A stretch of 64,000 bases of DNA from positions 2,148,001 through 2,212,000 of the forward strand of contig CP053680.1 of the NCBI GenBank assembly GCA_019623805.1, given 5' to 3'. Origin of the DNA: Gammaproteobacteria bacterium (ex Lamellibrachia satsuma). GTDB lineage: Bacteria > Pseudomonadota > Gammaproteobacteria > Chromatiales > Chromatiaceae. Made by a program: the position numbers and the translations under genes. Below are positions 10,901-20,434 of the stretch, piece after piece (position 1 is the first letter of the stretch; the number at the start of each line of letters is the position of its first letter). The notes under the pieces were generated by a model. It searched no databases. It was not told the origin of the DNA and worked only from the letters and a program-made list of their open reading frames with translations.

Positions 10901-12562
10901 GGTGTTGGTTTGATCTCGCCGCCGCCGCACCACGACATCTACTCCATCGAGGATCTGGCTCAGTTGATCCACGATCTGAAGAACGTACAGCCGAAATCCC
11001 GTATCAGCGTGAAACTGGTCTCCGAGGTGGGTGTGGGTACGGTTGCCGCGGGCGTCTCCAAGGCCCATGCCGACCACGTCACCATCTCCGGTTACGACGG
11101 CGGCACCGGCGCATCGCCTCTGACCTCTATCAAACACGCGGGTTCACCCTGGGAGATTGGTCTTGCCGAGACCCACCAGACCCTGGTGCTGAACCGTCTG
11201 CGCAGCCGTATCGCGGTGCAGGCCGATGGTGGTATGCGTACCGGACGCGACGTGGTGATTGCCGCGCTGCTGGGGGCCGATGAGGTCGGTTTTGCGACTG
11301 CTCCCCTGATCGCCGAAGGCTGCATCATGATGCGCAAGTGCCATCTCAACACCTGCCCCGTGGGCGTTGCAACACAGGATCCCGAGCTGCGCAAGCGCTT
11401 TACCGGAAAACCCGAACATGTGGTGAACTACTTCTTCTTCGTAGCGGAAGAGGTTCGCCGCCTGATGGCCAGGCTCGGTTTTCGCAATTTCCAGGAGATG
11501 ATCGGCCAGATGGACCGCCTCAACATGCGTAGCGCCATCGACCACTGGAAGGCACGGGGTCTCGATTACAGTCGATTGCTGACCAAGCCGGTTGCTGCCG
11601 ATGGTGATGAGGTCTACAACAACGAGGCTCAGGACCACGGTCTTGATCAGGCGATCGATAATGTGTTGATCAGGCAGGCGGCACCGGCCCTGGAAAGGGG
11701 CGAGGCGGTGAAGATCGAGATCGATATACACAACTACAACCGCACCTTCGGCACGATGCTCTCGGGTCGTTTAGCCGAGAAGCATGGTTTTGCCGGACTA
11801 CCGGACGACACTGTTTACATCAAGGTAAAAGGTACAGCAGGCCAATCCTTTGGTGCCTGGGTCACCAAGGGTGTCACGATTGAGCTGTCCGGGGAAGGCA
11901 ACGACTATGTCGGTAAGGGGCTTTCCGGTGGACGCCTGGTGATCTATCCGCCTTCACACTCCAAGATCGGCAAGGCGGAAGAGAACATCATCGTCGGCAA
12001 TACCGTGCTCTACGGCGCGATCTCCGGCGAGTGTTATTTCAATGGTGTTGCGGGCGAGCGCTTCTGCGTACGCAACTCCGGTGCCACCGCGGTCGTGGAG
12101 GGCGTGGGTGACCACGGCTGTGAATATATGACTGGTGGCGTCGTGGTCTGCCTTGGATCCACAGGACGCAACTTCGCGGCAGGCATGTCTGGCGGTATCG
12201 CCTATGTGCTCGACGAGGAGGGCGGTTTCGAGGATCGCTGCAACATGGCGCAGGTCGAGTTGGAGCCGATACCCGCGGAAGATGATGCCTTGGAAGAGCT
12301 GGAGCATCAGGGTGGTGATCTGGAAACCCAGGGCAGGGTTGATGTCAGCCACGATATGACACGTTTTGATGCAACCCGTCTCCGGCAGCTGATCGAGAAT
12401 CATCTGCACTACACCAACAGCGCGATGGCGAAGAAAATCCTCGACAGCTGGGAGAACTTTCTGCCGAAGTTTGTAAAGGTTATGCCGGTGGAGTATCGCC
12501 GGGCCTTGAAAGAGATGCAGGCACAACAGATCAGAGAAGCCGGCAGCAAGGGGGAACGTTAA
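7925..12562 (+). CDS. gltB: Glutamate synthase (NADPH) large subunit
   Basis: 1545 aa, full length. With GltD it makes two glutamates from 2-oxoglutarate and glutamine. The N-terminal class II amidotransferase domain has its nucleophile Cys22 ([12 protein letters not shown]), so a 21-residue propeptide must be removed. The central and FMN-binding synthase domains follow, with the 3Fe-4S cysteines in [19 protein letters not shown]. The C-terminal part is the GXGXG beta-helix domain (about residues 1270-1470). Only one base separates its stop from gltD. Confidence 0.97.
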   Translation: MSQGALPPKQGLYDPANEHDACGVGFVANIKGNKSHQIVRQGLEILDRLTHRGAVGADPKAGDGAGILLQIPDVFFRAQVDFDLPEAGGYAIGMLFLPQNEASRNECEETVEKLVTAEGQSVIGWRDVPVDNSGLGYSVVPTEPVVRQIFVSRGDNCADQDAFERKLFVIRKQIEKLIREAEMEGGESFYFTSFSSRTIVYKGMLLSGQVGEYFNDLNDETMVTALALVHQRFSTNTFPTWDLAHPFRMIAHNGEINTLRGNVNWMAARKSSMASEILGEDLDKIWPLIPEGQSDSACFDNALELLVAGGYSLSHAMMMLIPEAWSGNKVMDRKRRAFYEYHAALMEPWDGPAAVAFTDGRQIGATLDRNGLRPARYLITDDDLVVMASEMGVLDIPEEKIVKKWRLQPGKMFLIDTEEGRIIDDVELKANISGAQPYRDWLDKTQTHLDQLPTDVAPMAPDATRLLNGQQAFGYTQEEIKFLLIPMVMTGMEATGSMGTDLPPSVLSNKSKHLSSYFQQNFAQVTNPPIDPIREEIVMSLVSLIGPRPNLLGMADAGKNMRLEVPQPILTNGDLERIRHIEDNTGGAFRTKTLDMTYRITEGAEGMKGALAALCELAETKVREGYNILILSDRKVDTDRIAIPSLLATSAVHHHLIRKGLRTESGLVVETGAALEVHHFATLAGYGAEAINPYLAFDTIDAQLPDLPEPLTFSEGQSRYIKAIGKGLKKVMSKMGISTYQSYCGAQIFDAVGLHSSFLADYFTGTSTTIEGAGLAQIAEEAKRWHEAAYGGAEIYRKHLDVGGDYAYRIRGEAHNWSPDSIAKIQHAVRSNDWNTYEAFARQINEQNETLLTLRGLFEFKFADQEIPLDEVEPAKEIVKRFVTGAMSFGSISYEAHSTLAVAMNRIGGKSNTGEGGEESERFDPLPDGSPNPERSAIKQVASGRFGVTTEYLVNSDDIQIKMAQGAKPGEGGQLPGHKVNQQIARVRHSTPGVGLISPPPHHDIYSIEDLAQLIHDLKNVQPKSRISVKLVSEVGVGTVAAGVSKAHADHVTISGYDGGTGASPLTSIKHAGSPWEIGLAETHQTLVLNRLRSRIAVQADGGMRTGRDVVIAALLGADEVGFATAPLIAEGCIMMRKCHLNTCPVGVATQDPELRKRFTGKPEHVVNYFFFVAEEVRRLMARLGFRNFQEMIGQMDRLNMRSAIDHWKARGLDYSRLLTKPVAADGDEVYNNEAQDHGLDQAIDNVLIRQAAPALERGEAVKIEIDIHNYNRTFGTMLSGRLAEKHGFAGLPDDTVYIKVKGTAGQSFGAWVTKGVTIELSGEGNDYVGKGLSGGRLVIYPPSHSKIGKAEENIIVGNTVLYGAISGECYFNGVAGERFCVRNSGATAVVEGVGDHGCEYMTGGVVVCLGSTGRNFAAGMSGGIAYVLDEEGGFEDRCNMAQVELEPIPAEDDALEELEHQGGDLETQGRVDVSHDMTRFDATRLRQLIENHLHYTNSAMAKKILDSWENFLPKFVKVMPVEYRRALKEMQAQQIREAGSKGER

Positions 12563-12563
12563 G

Positions 12564-14012
12564 ATGGGTAAGCCCACAGGTTTCAAAGAGTATGTCCGTC
12601 AGGATCGCACCTATGCGCCGGTTGCTGACCGCGTGGCCCATTTTGAAGAGTTTGCCATTGCCCCAGGCGATGAGGTGCTCAGTCAACAGGGCGCGCGCTG
12701 TATGGATTGCGGCATTCCCTTTTGTCATAACGGCTGCCCGGTCAACAACATCATTCCTGACTGGAATGACCTGGTCTACCGGAACGATTGGAAAGAGGCG
12801 ATTTCGGTGCTGCACAGTACCAATAACTTTCCAGAGTTTACCGGCCGTGTCTGCCCTGCTCCCTGCGAGGCGGCCTGCACCCTGAATCTGGATGATGTCC
12901 CGGTAACGATCAAGAATATTGAATACAGCATTATCGAGAAGGCTTGGGAAGAGGGTTGGATCAAGCCGCAGATTGCTGAGCACAAGAGCGGCAAGCGGGT
13001 GGCTGTGGTCGGTTCCGGTCCTGCCGGCATGGCATGTGCGCAGCAGCTGGCGCGGGCTGGCCATGAGGTGCATCTGTATGAAAAGCAGAACCGCATCGGT
13101 GGTCTATTGCGTTACGGTATTCCCGATTTCAAGCTGGATAAGAAGATCATCGATCGCCGCATGGCGCAGATGCGCGCCGAGGGTGTCGAATTCCATACCA
13201 ACACCCATATTGGGGTGGATCTGCCTGCCAGGCCGCTGATGAATGTGTTTGATGCGGTTGTGCTGGCGGGGGGGGCGGAGCAGCCGCGTGATCTGCCGAT
13301 TCCGGGTCGCGAATTGAAAGGCGTCGAGTTCGCGATGGACTTCCTGCGCAGAAACAGTCATCGGGTACAGGGTGACCAGGTGGAAGATTTCATCTCCGCC
13401 GACGGTAAACACGTCGTGGTGATCGGTGGCGGTGATACTGGCTCCGACTGTGTCGGGACATCAGTGCGTCATGGTGCGCTTTCGGTGACCCAGGTGGAGC
13501 TGATGCCGCAGCCGCCCGAGAAAGAGGACAAAGGTACCACCTGGCCCGACTGGCCCAACAAGATGCGTACCTCCACCTCTCAGGAGGAGGGTTGTGAGCG
13601 CATGTGGTCGGTGGCGTCGAAAGAGTTTATCGATGATGGTAACGGCAACCTGGCCGGCGTAAAGTGCGTTAAGGTGGAGTGGAGTCAGGATAAGAACGGC
13701 CAGTGGCAGATGTCCGAGGTCGAAGGTTCTGAATTCGAAATCAAGGCCGAGCTGGTGACGCTGGCGATGGGTTTTGTACACCCGGTCCATGAAGGCATGC
13801 TCGATGAGTTGGCTGTGGAGCGTGATGGACGCGGCAACGTCAAAGGGGAGACCGATGGCGTTGATGCCTACAAGACCTCCCTGGACAGCGTGTTTGCCGC
13901 CGGTGATATGCGCCGCGGCCAGTCGTTGGTGGTCTGGGCGATCCGTGAAGGCCGCCAGTGCGCGAAGGCAGTAGACGAGTTCCTGATGGGGGCGAGTGAT
14001 TTGCCGCGCTGA
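12564..14012 (+). CDS. gltD: Glutamate synthase small subunit
   Basis: 482 aa flavoprotein that passes electrons from NADPH to GltB. N-terminal cysteines for two 4Fe-4S clusters are visible ([17 protein letters not shown] and [11 protein letters not shown]). They are followed by the FAD-binding [20 protein letters not shown] and the NADPH-binding [20 protein letters not shown]. The C-terminal FAD segment [16 protein letters not shown] is present. It is co-transcribed with gltB and ends at a strong bidirectional terminator. Confidence 0.97.
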   Translation: MGKPTGFKEYVRQDRTYAPVADRVAHFEEFAIAPGDEVLSQQGARCMDCGIPFCHNGCPVNNIIPDWNDLVYRNDWKEAISVLHSTNNFPEFTGRVCPAPCEAACTLNLDDVPVTIKNIEYSIIEKAWEEGWIKPQIAEHKSGKRVAVVGSGPAGMACAQQLARAGHEVHLYEKQNRIGGLLRYGIPDFKLDKKIIDRRMAQMRAEGVEFHTNTHIGVDLPARPLMNVFDAVVLAGGAEQPRDLPIPGRELKGVEFAMDFLRRNSHRVQGDQVEDFISADGKHVVVIGGGDTGSDCVGTSVRHGALSVTQVELMPQPPEKEDKGTTWPDWPNKMRTSTSQEEGCERMWSVASKEFIDDGNGNLAGVKCVKVEWSQDKNGQWQMSEVEGSEFEIKAELVTLAMGFVHPVHEGMLDELAVERDGRGNVKGETDGVDAYKTSLDSVFAAGDMRRGQSLVVWAIREGRQCAKAVDEFLMGASDLPR

Positions 14013-14032
14013 TTGCGGGTTTACGCGATAGT

Positions 14033-14063
14033 GAAAACGGGGGCCTGGAGCCCCCGTTTTTTA
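14033..14063. terminator. Bidirectional terminator between gltD and a convergent gene
   Basis: AAAACGGGGGC and GCCCCCGTTTTTT form a long stem with a very short loop. The A-run and T-run on the two sides make it work for gltD (plus) and for the convergent M15-like gene (minus). Confidence 0.9.
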
Positions 14064-14075
14064 TTGGAGCGCCAG

Positions 14076-14486
14076 TCAGGTCAGATGAAAGACCGTGAGT
14101 TCTCCGTTCGGATTGAAACGCCAGTCGATGTGAGTCCATGTGGGGGCGAGTTCCACTCCGCCGATATTGAATTTTGCGTAGTGTGTCTGCACCACTTCCT
14201 GCAGCTCCTGCGGTGTGAGGCCGCTACAGATGATGTCGTAGGCGTTGGCTATCGAATGCTGCGAGGTTGGGGAGAAATAGGGGCTTTCCGGCGTCCTGAA
14301 TCCTGACCACTCACGCTGGCCTCCGTCACGATAGTTATTGATGATGAAAGGCTTGCCCACATACTGCCTGATCTTCACGAGGTTTTTGTAGGCGCGACGG
14401 TTGACAAAATTCCAGGATCGCTGGTCTCCAAATCTTTCGTAGATGCTTGGGGGAACCAGTTCGGCGATATGGAAATAGCTGGGCAT
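14076..14486 (-). CDS. M15-family-like peptidase (small, cytoplasmic or phage-endolysin type)
   Basis: 136 aa with no signal peptide. The motifs SQHSIANAYDI (about residues 75-85) and THIDW (about 116-120) match the metal-binding SxHxxGxAxD and HxD ligand positions of the M15 D,D-peptidase fold, as in phage endolysin and peptidase M15A C-terminal proteins. This suggests a zinc peptidase or a structural relative. The usual Gly of SxHxxGxA is replaced by Ala-Asn, so activity is uncertain. It stands alone, convergent with gltD. Confidence 0.6.
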   Translation of the reverse strand: MPSYFHIAELVPPSIYERFGDQRSWNFVNRRAYKNLVKIRQYVGKPFIINNYRDGGQREWSGFRTPESPYFSPTSQHSIANAYDIICSGLTPQELQEVVQTHYAKFNIGGVELAPTWTHIDWRFNPNGELTVFHLT

Positions 14487-14565
14487 GGCGCTGTCTCCTT
14501 TTGGTCACTCTCAGTCAGGGAAAACGGTCAATTTTTATCGTTTGCTTTGCGCATTTAAGTGCAGG

Positions 14566-14589
14566 TTGGGTTCGCGAAGCGTAACCCAA
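14566..14589. repeat. REP-like palindrome, GGGTTA family
   Basis: TTGGGTT and AACCCAA arms enclose a short loop rich in GCGAAGCG. A close relative lies at 49927-49947 (GGGTTA / TAACCC around GCGATAGCG). A second half (CGTTGGGTTATGAG) follows within 25 bp. It lies between two minus-strand genes. Confidence 0.6.
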
Positions 14590-14635
14590 TATTTCCACCT
14601 GTTCGTTGGGTTATGAGTTTCTGGACGGATACAAG

Positions 14636-15319
14636 TCAGTATCTCGGCGATTCGTAGGCCGTCTCTTCATCACCCTCTACGATGGGTTTGACATAGACTT
14701 CAACCCGGCGATTCAGCTGGCGCCCGGCTTCTGTTGCGTTGGTGGCGCGGGGTTCCGACTCGCCTCTCCCTTCGGTGCGGATGCGGGCGCCAGGCACGCC
14801 CCTGTCCTCAAGATAGAAAGCGACATGGTCTGCGCGTCGGCTGGAGAGGGTTTCGTTGTACTCATTAGAACCCCTGTTGTCTGTGTGGCCTATGATATGC
14901 ACTACGGTCTTGTTGTACTTGTTCAGTAGCCTGGCAAGCTTGCCCAGGGTCGGTTTGAAGGCTGGGGAGATGTCGGCGCTATCGAAGGCGAAGGAGACTT
15001 CATTGTTGACGCTGAGCTTCAGCGTGTCGTCTTTCAGGCGCTCGATCTCCACGTCGTGGCGTTCCTGCTCCGCTGCAAGGCTCTCCTCAAACTCTCTCTG
15101 TTGATCGTCCATATAGTTACCGATGGCAGCGCCTGCCAGGGCGCCAACCGCTGCCCCGACGAATTTCCCGGATTTATCGTTCATCTGGTGTCCGGCAACT
15201 GCGCCTACTACTGCACCGATGGCAGCGCCGGTTTTTGCCCGTTGGTGAGGATCGTCCGTAGTACAGGCACTGAGAATGAGCAGTAAAAGTAGTGCAAGGA
15301 TAAGCGGCTTTGATTTCAT
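14636..15319 (-). CDS. OmpA-family lipoprotein with glycine zipper
   Basis: 227 aa. A signal peptide ends in the lipobox LSAC (Cys about 19). A glycine-zipper segment follows (GAAIGAVVGAVAG and GAAVGALAGAAIG, about residues 31-70), then a short coiled coil and a C-terminal OmpA domain (about 100-210) with the peptidoglycan-binding pattern GHTDNRGSNEYNETLSSRRA and LNRRVEV. This layout is that of YiaD-type outer-membrane lipoproteins that tie the outer membrane to the wall. It is divergent from the small gene at 15531. Confidence 0.88.
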   Translation of the reverse strand: MKSKPLILALLLLLILSACTTDDPHQRAKTGAAIGAVVGAVAGHQMNDKSGKFVGAAVGALAGAAIGNYMDDQQREFEESLAAEQERHDVEIERLKDDTLKLSVNNEVSFAFDSADISPAFKPTLGKLARLLNKYNKTVVHIIGHTDNRGSNEYNETLSSRRADHVAFYLEDRGVPGARIRTEGRGESEPRATNATEAGRQLNRRVEVYVKPIVEGDEETAYESPRY

Positions 15320-15530
15320 AGTGATAGGTAATTCTTTGAGTCTGGGCCTGATCGCCGGGAAGGTGGATTGTATGTATGAGATTAGCAGGTTTTTATGTTT
15401 GATGAATCAGATAGGGGGGGTATCATCACAGCTGATATCCGCAAATCCTGTTCAAGATAATTTCTTGCCGGACGTGATGCAGGATCAACCCAATCTGATG
15501 GCAGTAACCAACACTGCAAGGTGAGTATAC

Positions 15531-15755
15531 ATGAGTGAAACCCTGATGCTGTTGCCCAGTGCTCAATTCGAGCGCATTCGGGTGGTGCGGATTCCTGACG
15601 ACCTGGATACCAATGAAGCCTATCGGTTTGCCACGGGTATCATCGCGCAGGCGGAAGAGTCGAAAGCAGGCTATGTCTGGGAGGATATTGCCGAGGCGCT
15701 GGAAGGGCGCGGTTTTGACCCGGTGGCGCATATCCTGGGGCCTGAACTGGATTGA
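15531..15755 (+). CDS. Conserved hypothetical small protein
   Basis: 74 aa, MSETLMLLPSAQFERIRVVR at the start. AAGGTGAG 8-10 bases upstream of the ATG is a good ribosome binding site. The protein is acidic and has no membrane segment or cysteine; a helix with YVWEDIAEALEGRGFDP occupies the C-terminal half. I do not recognise the family. It is divergent from the OmpA-like lipoprotein and followed by a REP-like palindrome. Confidence 0.6.
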   Translation: MSETLMLLPSAQFERIRVVRIPDDLDTNEAYRFATGIIAQAEESKAGYVWEDIAEALEGRGFDPVAHILGPELD

Positions 15756-15777
15756 TCAGGGGATGGCGTTCTCGTAG

Positions 15778-15803
15778 GCCTGATCAAGCATAGCGGATCA
15801 GGC
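15778..15803. repeat. REP-like palindrome, GATCAAGCGTAG family
   Basis: A 26-bp palindrome with arms GCCTGATC and GATCAGGC around AAGCATAGCG. The same unit recurs at 22508-22533 and 48194-48219, and in part at 58503. Confidence 0.7.
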
Positions 15804-15890
15804 AAAGGCTTGGGATCAAGAGCGGCTTTTTCCGGTTACACAAGCTTGAACCGGCCTACGACTGCAAATCCATCGAGTCAAACAGGTCTG

Positions 15891-16961
15891 CTATTCGACG
15901 TCGTCGAACTCATCCATGTCCATCTGCAGCAAAATGGCTTTGCGCAGCAGTTTCTGTTCGTTGCGCATGGTCTTTTTCAGGCTGCTGATCTCTTTCTCCA
16001 GCTCTTGAATCCGATAGATAAACTCATCGGCGTTGGACATCATCTCCGGCGCAGCATTTGAGGTGGACATCTGTGCGCCAGTGCCACGAGAGGGCAGTTG
16101 TGAGACGGAAGCGAGCTGCTGTTGTCCCTGGGTGCCGGGCTTCTGATAGCTGACTTCCTGCTCCAACTCCTCGATCACGGCGTCCACCGCTTTCTCGTCC
16201 ATGGCGTGCAGCTCTTCCAGGCATCCGTACAGCATCAGGCGATCACACATGGAGTTGATGCGGCGAGGCACGCCCTCGGTGAAGTCGTAGATTTTTTGGA
16301 ATACCTCATCGGCAAACGCCGGATCGTCTTCCCAGCCGACGAGCTGTAAACGGTGCTTGATATATTTTTCGGTTTCGTCGCCGCTCAAGGGCTCCAGATG
16401 GTAAGAGGCGATGATGCGCTGGCGGAACTGTTCCATGCCAGGGCTCTGCAGCGTGCGCTTGAACTCCTCCTGGCCGAGCAGGAAGGTCTGCACCAGCGCT
16501 TTCTCCCCAACCTGGAAGTTGGAGAGCATGCGCAGCTCCTCTACAGACCGGGCAGGGAGGTTCTGCGCTTCGTCAACCACCAGCAGTATCTGCTTGCCCT
16601 CGGCGTGGCGGGTGCGGGCGATGGCTTCGAGATTGTGTAATAACGTGGCTTTGTTGAGGCCTTCATGGGCGAGGCCAAAAGAGGCACAGACCATGCGCAG
16701 CATGTCGTCTGGATCGACCTGGGTGGTAACCAGCTGGGCCGCCATGACGTTTTTGTTGGAGAGCTCCTGAAACAGGTTTCTGACCAGCGTGGTTTTGCCG
16801 GTACCTATGCCACCGGTGATCACGATAAACCCCTCACCCTGCTCAAGTCCGTAACGCAGGTAGGCCATTGCCCGATTGTGCCCCTTACTGTTGAAGAAGA
16901 ACTTGTGGTCGGGTGTCAGCTGAAAGGGTTTGCCTTTCAGTTTGTAAAAATCGTCATACAT
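15891..16961 (-). CDS. ExeA/XrtA-associated-type AAA ATPase
   Basis: 356 aa. It begins MYDDFYKLKGKPFQLTPDHK and has Walker A GGIGTGKTTLVR (about residues 49-60), Walker B ILLVVDEAQNLP (about 130) and a PRRINSMCDRL sensor-2 segment (about 234). A Q-rich linker and a C-terminal coiled coil (about 320-350) end the protein. The text closely resembles the ATPase found with PEP-CTERM/exosortase A loci and, more distantly, ExeA and MshM. No exosortase, PEP-CTERM or secretion gene is nearby, so the role here is open. Confidence 0.8.
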   Translation of the reverse strand: MYDDFYKLKGKPFQLTPDHKFFFNSKGHNRAMAYLRYGLEQGEGFIVITGGIGTGKTTLVRNLFQELSNKNVMAAQLVTTQVDPDDMLRMVCASFGLAHEGLNKATLLHNLEAIARTRHAEGKQILLVVDEAQNLPARSVEELRMLSNFQVGEKALVQTFLLGQEEFKRTLQSPGMEQFRQRIIASYHLEPLSGDETEKYIKHRLQLVGWEDDPAFADEVFQKIYDFTEGVPRRINSMCDRLMLYGCLEELHAMDEKAVDAVIEELEQEVSYQKPGTQGQQQLASVSQLPSRGTGAQMSTSNAAPEMMSNADEFIYRIQELEKEISSLKKTMRNEQKLLRKAILLQMDMDEFDDVE

Positions 16962-17477
16962 GTTTGGTTGCCTGTGATTCCCTGGCCAGAATTGCCCGAC
17001 AAGTGGAAATAACCATGAATTTTCAGTTGGTCGAATACAAGTACAAAGGTTGATGCGACCTTTCAGAGGGCTGATTATGCAATGAAATCGACAGTTTGCC
17101 TACCTTGTTTGATGAGGGAGGGGGGGGTCATCTGTTACAGATGAGCAAAATGCGGAAAGGTTGGGAGAAGTGGGGGAGTTGACGTTCCATGGCTGGCTCA
17201 CTATCTTCATGGGTAGACAAAGAGTGCATCAGTCGCTGCCGCTGTTTGGCAAAGTACGGATATTGAGTGGCATCTAAATAATCCGCGCTGATTTTTTATA
17301 CCTTAAAAGGAAGCTCTGATAAACGTCATTTCGAATGCAGTGAGAAATTTCATACCCCGAAGCCTGGCTATGCGCCTTGTAGTTTGAGATCTCTCCCCAT
17401 GGCCAGGATGACAGTGGCCCAAATAAACAGGGCTTCCTTAAGTTTCAGCTTCATAATGAGAAGAATAAGGAGTATTT
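16962..17477. other. Gene-free interval with a MITE-like repeat
   Basis: No convincing coding frame lies between the ATPase start and bcp. The right part (17302-17442) is a repeat element described separately. The left part has a G-run (17111-17129) but no recognised site. Confidence 0.5.
17302..17442. repeat. MITE-like element with AAGGAAGC ends
   Basis: About 141 bp bounded by CTTAAAAGGAAGCTCTG and CAGGGCTTCCTTAAG, imperfect inverted repeats. It has no coding capacity. GTTTGAGATCTCTCCC inside it (17382-17397) recurs in inverse at 26407-26422 near the dsrE-like gene, so it belongs to a dispersed family. Confidence 0.55.
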
Positions 17478-17942
17478 ATGCTGCAAGTTGGTCAGAAGGC
17501 ACCCCCTTTTCAGTTGCCTGATGCGGATATGTACATGGTCGATTCCAGTGATTATCTGGATAAGAAAAACCTTGTACTCTATTTCTATCCCAAGGATGAC
17601 ACGACGGGCTGTACGATCGAGGCAGTGGAGCTGTCCGATTTAATGGAGGATTTTGAAAGGCTGGATACCCTGGTTTTCGGCATCAGTCGTGACAATTGCG
17701 GGAGTCACGCCTCTTTTCGCGACAAGCACGGGCTTACGGTGCGCTTGCTGGCGGACCCCGAGGGGGAAGCTTGTGAGGCCTTCGGTGTCTGGCAGGAGAA
17801 GGAGGCACATGGCCAGAAACGCATGGGAATCGTGCGTTCCACGTTCATCATTGACAAATTGGGCGTGGTGCGTGAAGCGCTCTATGACGTGAAACCCAAG
17901 GGGCATGCCGGGCAGGTTTTACAGTTGGTCGAGTCGCTCTGA
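17478..17942 (+). CDS. bcp: Bcp-type peroxiredoxin
   Basis: 154 aa thioredoxin-fold peroxidase of the Bcp/PrxQ group, which reduces hydrogen and organic peroxides with thioredoxin. The peroxidatic cysteine is Cys45 in DDTTGCTIEAVEL; the usual TPGCT is TTGCT here. The next Cys, in SRDNCGSHASFRDK, is in the region of FGVSxDSxxSHxxF. FYPKDDT and the FGVWQEK segment are family landmarks. AAGGAG lies a few bases before the ATG. Confidence 0.9.
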   Translation: MLQVGQKAPPFQLPDADMYMVDSSDYLDKKNLVLYFYPKDDTTGCTIEAVELSDLMEDFERLDTLVFGISRDNCGSHASFRDKHGLTVRLLADPEGEACEAFGVWQEKEAHGQKRMGIVRSTFIIDKLGVVREALYDVKPKGHAGQVLQLVESL

Positions 17943-18022
17943 TCGTGATTTTGATGCAGTGCAGGTCAGCGAATGCTCCCTCTCTGATCTCCGGCATCAT
18001 TGGATTGGCGCAGGATGTGTGA

Positions 18023-20392
18023 ATGAAACTGCGCACTCAGATTCTGCTGTTTCTCTTCCTGTTTGGTCTGGTTCCACTGACCGTGATGGTTGTCTCCAAT
18101 CTGCCATTTGTCCTGGACCGGCTGGAACTCTTCTACCATAAGGCGCATCTGCAGAATCTGCGGGCTGATTTCAGGGATCTTGATGAGCACCTGGCCAGTC
18201 GCCATGAAATGTTGCGATTGCTGGCCAAACTGCCAGAACCGGGCGGCGTGTTGGGAGAATCCGGGGTGGAAGGCGAGGCGCGCATCGACAAGGCGCGAGT
18301 GAACTATACCGGGTGGATCAACAAGGTTCTGCGGGACCAGTTTGATATCATCCAGATCCTTTTTTTGGACGATCAGGCAAGGCCCTATTTCTGGCTGGAG
18401 CGGAATTCTCGAACTCAGCGGTGGGAACCCACTGCCACTCAGCCCGATCTGCCGAATCTGGAGATGAGACAGGCGGGCATGCGGCAGGAGCTTGGAACCG
18501 TTGCGGTAAGTCTGATCAGCCTGAACCCCGCAGCGGCACACGATGACCCCAGGCGCTTCATGACGCTGCGCATGATCAGTCCGATCGAAGGTAGTGGCCC
18601 CCAAGGTTTCGGCAAAACGGTTGGGGCAGTGGTTGCCAATATCGATGTCGGCGGCATGGCCAGGGCGTACCTGAATACACTCTGGGTCAACAATGACGGT
18701 GTCTATCTGGAGGAGCAGATCTCCGGTGGCCAGACGCCCCGCGCCTTCACCGATTTTGCCGGTCTGAAAGAGATCTTTACGGCGGGCAAGCTGGCCCTCT
18801 GGAAGGGAGATGCCGGTCAGCAGGTTATCTGGGTGCCGCTGTTCATGACAGAGGATTCGGGGCCGCTCTGGGTTGGGCGGGCGGTGGATCCTTCTCCGCT
18901 CTCCGAGTTTCGTAATACGCTGGTCCTGCGAGTGCTTACCATTGTCTTTGTCGTCTCGCTGCTTGTGCTGTTATCAGCCAGGTGGATCGCCTTGACCGTT
19001 TCCCGTTTTGGCCAGACCCTGACGGAGGGCGTCGGGCGGGTATTGCGTGAGGATGAGCCGGTTCGCTTCCATTGGCGGGGACCCAGGGAGGTAAGCGAAC
19101 TGGGTGAGCAGTTGACGGTACTGGCCGAGGCGCATACTCACCATTCGGAAGAGCAGCGGCAACATGCCCGTCAACTGGAGGAGTCGAACCGCTATAAGTC
19201 GGAGTTTCTGGCTAATGTCAGCCATGAGCTGCGCACCCCGCTGAATTCCATTTTGCTGCTCTCCAAAATGCTTACAGAGGGGCCGGAGGCGCTGCATGGA
19301 GCGCAGCGCAAACAGGTTTCGGTGATCCATGAGGCAGGAGCAGATCTGAAAGCGCTGATCGACAATATTCTCGATCTTTCGCGCATAGAGGCGGGGCAGG
19401 CCAGTTTCAGCCTGGAACGAATTGATCTGCGGCGTTTGATCGAGGAGTTGATGGAGCTTGTGAAGCCCCAGTTCGATGCAAAATCCCTCTCTTTAGCGGC
19501 AAATATCGCCCTGAACGCCCCGGAATCCTTTGTCTCAGATCATGAGAAGGTACGGCAGATACTGAAGAATTTTCTCTCCAATGCGGTCAAATTCACCAAA
19601 AGTGGTGGAGTGACGATACATGCCTATGAGGGCGAAGATAGCGCCTGTCCAGTCTGTATTGGGGTGGAGGATAGCGGCATCGGGATTCCTGGCGACAAGC
19701 TCGGGGAGATCTTTGAGGCGTTCAAGCAGGCTGATGGCTCCACCAGCCGTCGTTTTGGTGGTACCGGCCTGGGCCTGAGCATCAGCCGGGAACTTGCCCA
19801 TCTGATGGACGGCAATATCAGGCTGGAGAGTGAGGAGGGGGAGGGTTCAGTATTCACCCTCTGCCTGCCGCTGGAGTTCGACCACTCCGATATTGATGAG
19901 GCGCGGCTGGAGCATGTAGAGCCCGAGGCACCAGGATTGCAGGAACATCAGCCGGAACCGTCGGCAGAGCCGGAGGATGCAGTGTTGCCGCAATCTGCAA
20001 CAACCGGGGAGGCGGATTTCAATGGCAAGCGCGTATTGTTGGTTGATGATGACCTGCGCAATCTGCTGGCGTTGACGCCCCTGCTCGAAAGCTGGGGGTT
20101 GGAGATCACGGCAGCGGGGGATGGCCGGGAGGCGTTGGAGACCCTTGAAGAGGACCCGGAATTTGCCATTGTGTTGATGGACATCATGATGCCGGAGATG
20201 GATGGCTATGATACGATCAGACATATCCGCGAAGATGGCCGTTTCAGAGATCTGGCCGTAATCGCGCTCACCGCAAAAAATACGGCGTTAGACCGGGAGC
20301 GGTGTATAGAGGCAGGTGCGGATGACTTTATCCCAAAACCGATCGATGCCGATGAGTTGAAGGCGTTGATTGCCCGGCACCTGCCGTTGTAA
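18023..20392 (+). CDS. Hybrid sensor histidine kinase
   Basis: 789 aa. A first transmembrane helix (about residues 7-28), a periplasmic sensor region of about 270 residues and a second helix (about 299-318) precede a HAMP-like linker and coiled coil. The HisKA domain has His401 in NVSHELRTP; the ATPase domain shows NAVKFT, VEDSGIGIP and GTGLGLSIS. A C-terminal receiver (about 672-789) has Asp720 in LMDIMMPEMDG. The signal is unknown. The next gene encodes a receiver-PAS protein that likely works in the same pathway. Confidence 0.92.
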   Translation: MKLRTQILLFLFLFGLVPLTVMVVSNLPFVLDRLELFYHKAHLQNLRADFRDLDEHLASRHEMLRLLAKLPEPGGVLGESGVEGEARIDKARVNYTGWINKVLRDQFDIIQILFLDDQARPYFWLERNSRTQRWEPTATQPDLPNLEMRQAGMRQELGTVAVSLISLNPAAAHDDPRRFMTLRMISPIEGSGPQGFGKTVGAVVANIDVGGMARAYLNTLWVNNDGVYLEEQISGGQTPRAFTDFAGLKEIFTAGKLALWKGDAGQQVIWVPLFMTEDSGPLWVGRAVDPSPLSEFRNTLVLRVLTIVFVVSLLVLLSARWIALTVSRFGQTLTEGVGRVLREDEPVRFHWRGPREVSELGEQLTVLAEAHTHHSEEQRQHARQLEESNRYKSEFLANVSHELRTPLNSILLLSKMLTEGPEALHGAQRKQVSVIHEAGADLKALIDNILDLSRIEAGQASFSLERIDLRRLIEELMELVKPQFDAKSLSLAANIALNAPESFVSDHEKVRQILKNFLSNAVKFTKSGGVTIHAYEGEDSACPVCIGVEDSGIGIPGDKLGEIFEAFKQADGSTSRRFGGTGLGLSISRELAHLMDGNIRLESEEGEGSVFTLCLPLEFDHSDIDEARLEHVEPEAPGLQEHQPEPSAEPEDAVLPQSATTGEADFNGKRVLLVDDDLRNLLALTPLLESWGLEITAAGDGREALETLEEDPEFAIVLMDIMMPEMDGYDTIRHIREDGRFRDLAVIALTAKNTALDRERCIEAGADDFIPKPIDADELKALIARHLPL

Positions 20393-20434
20393 CGGACCAG
20401 TTTCACACCAGCAGACAGACCATAATAAAGAGAG

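Noticed and set aside
15891-16961. A PEP-CTERM/exosortase system
   Set aside because: Only the ATPase-like gene is present; no exosortase, sensor kinase or PEP-CTERM protein occurs in the window.
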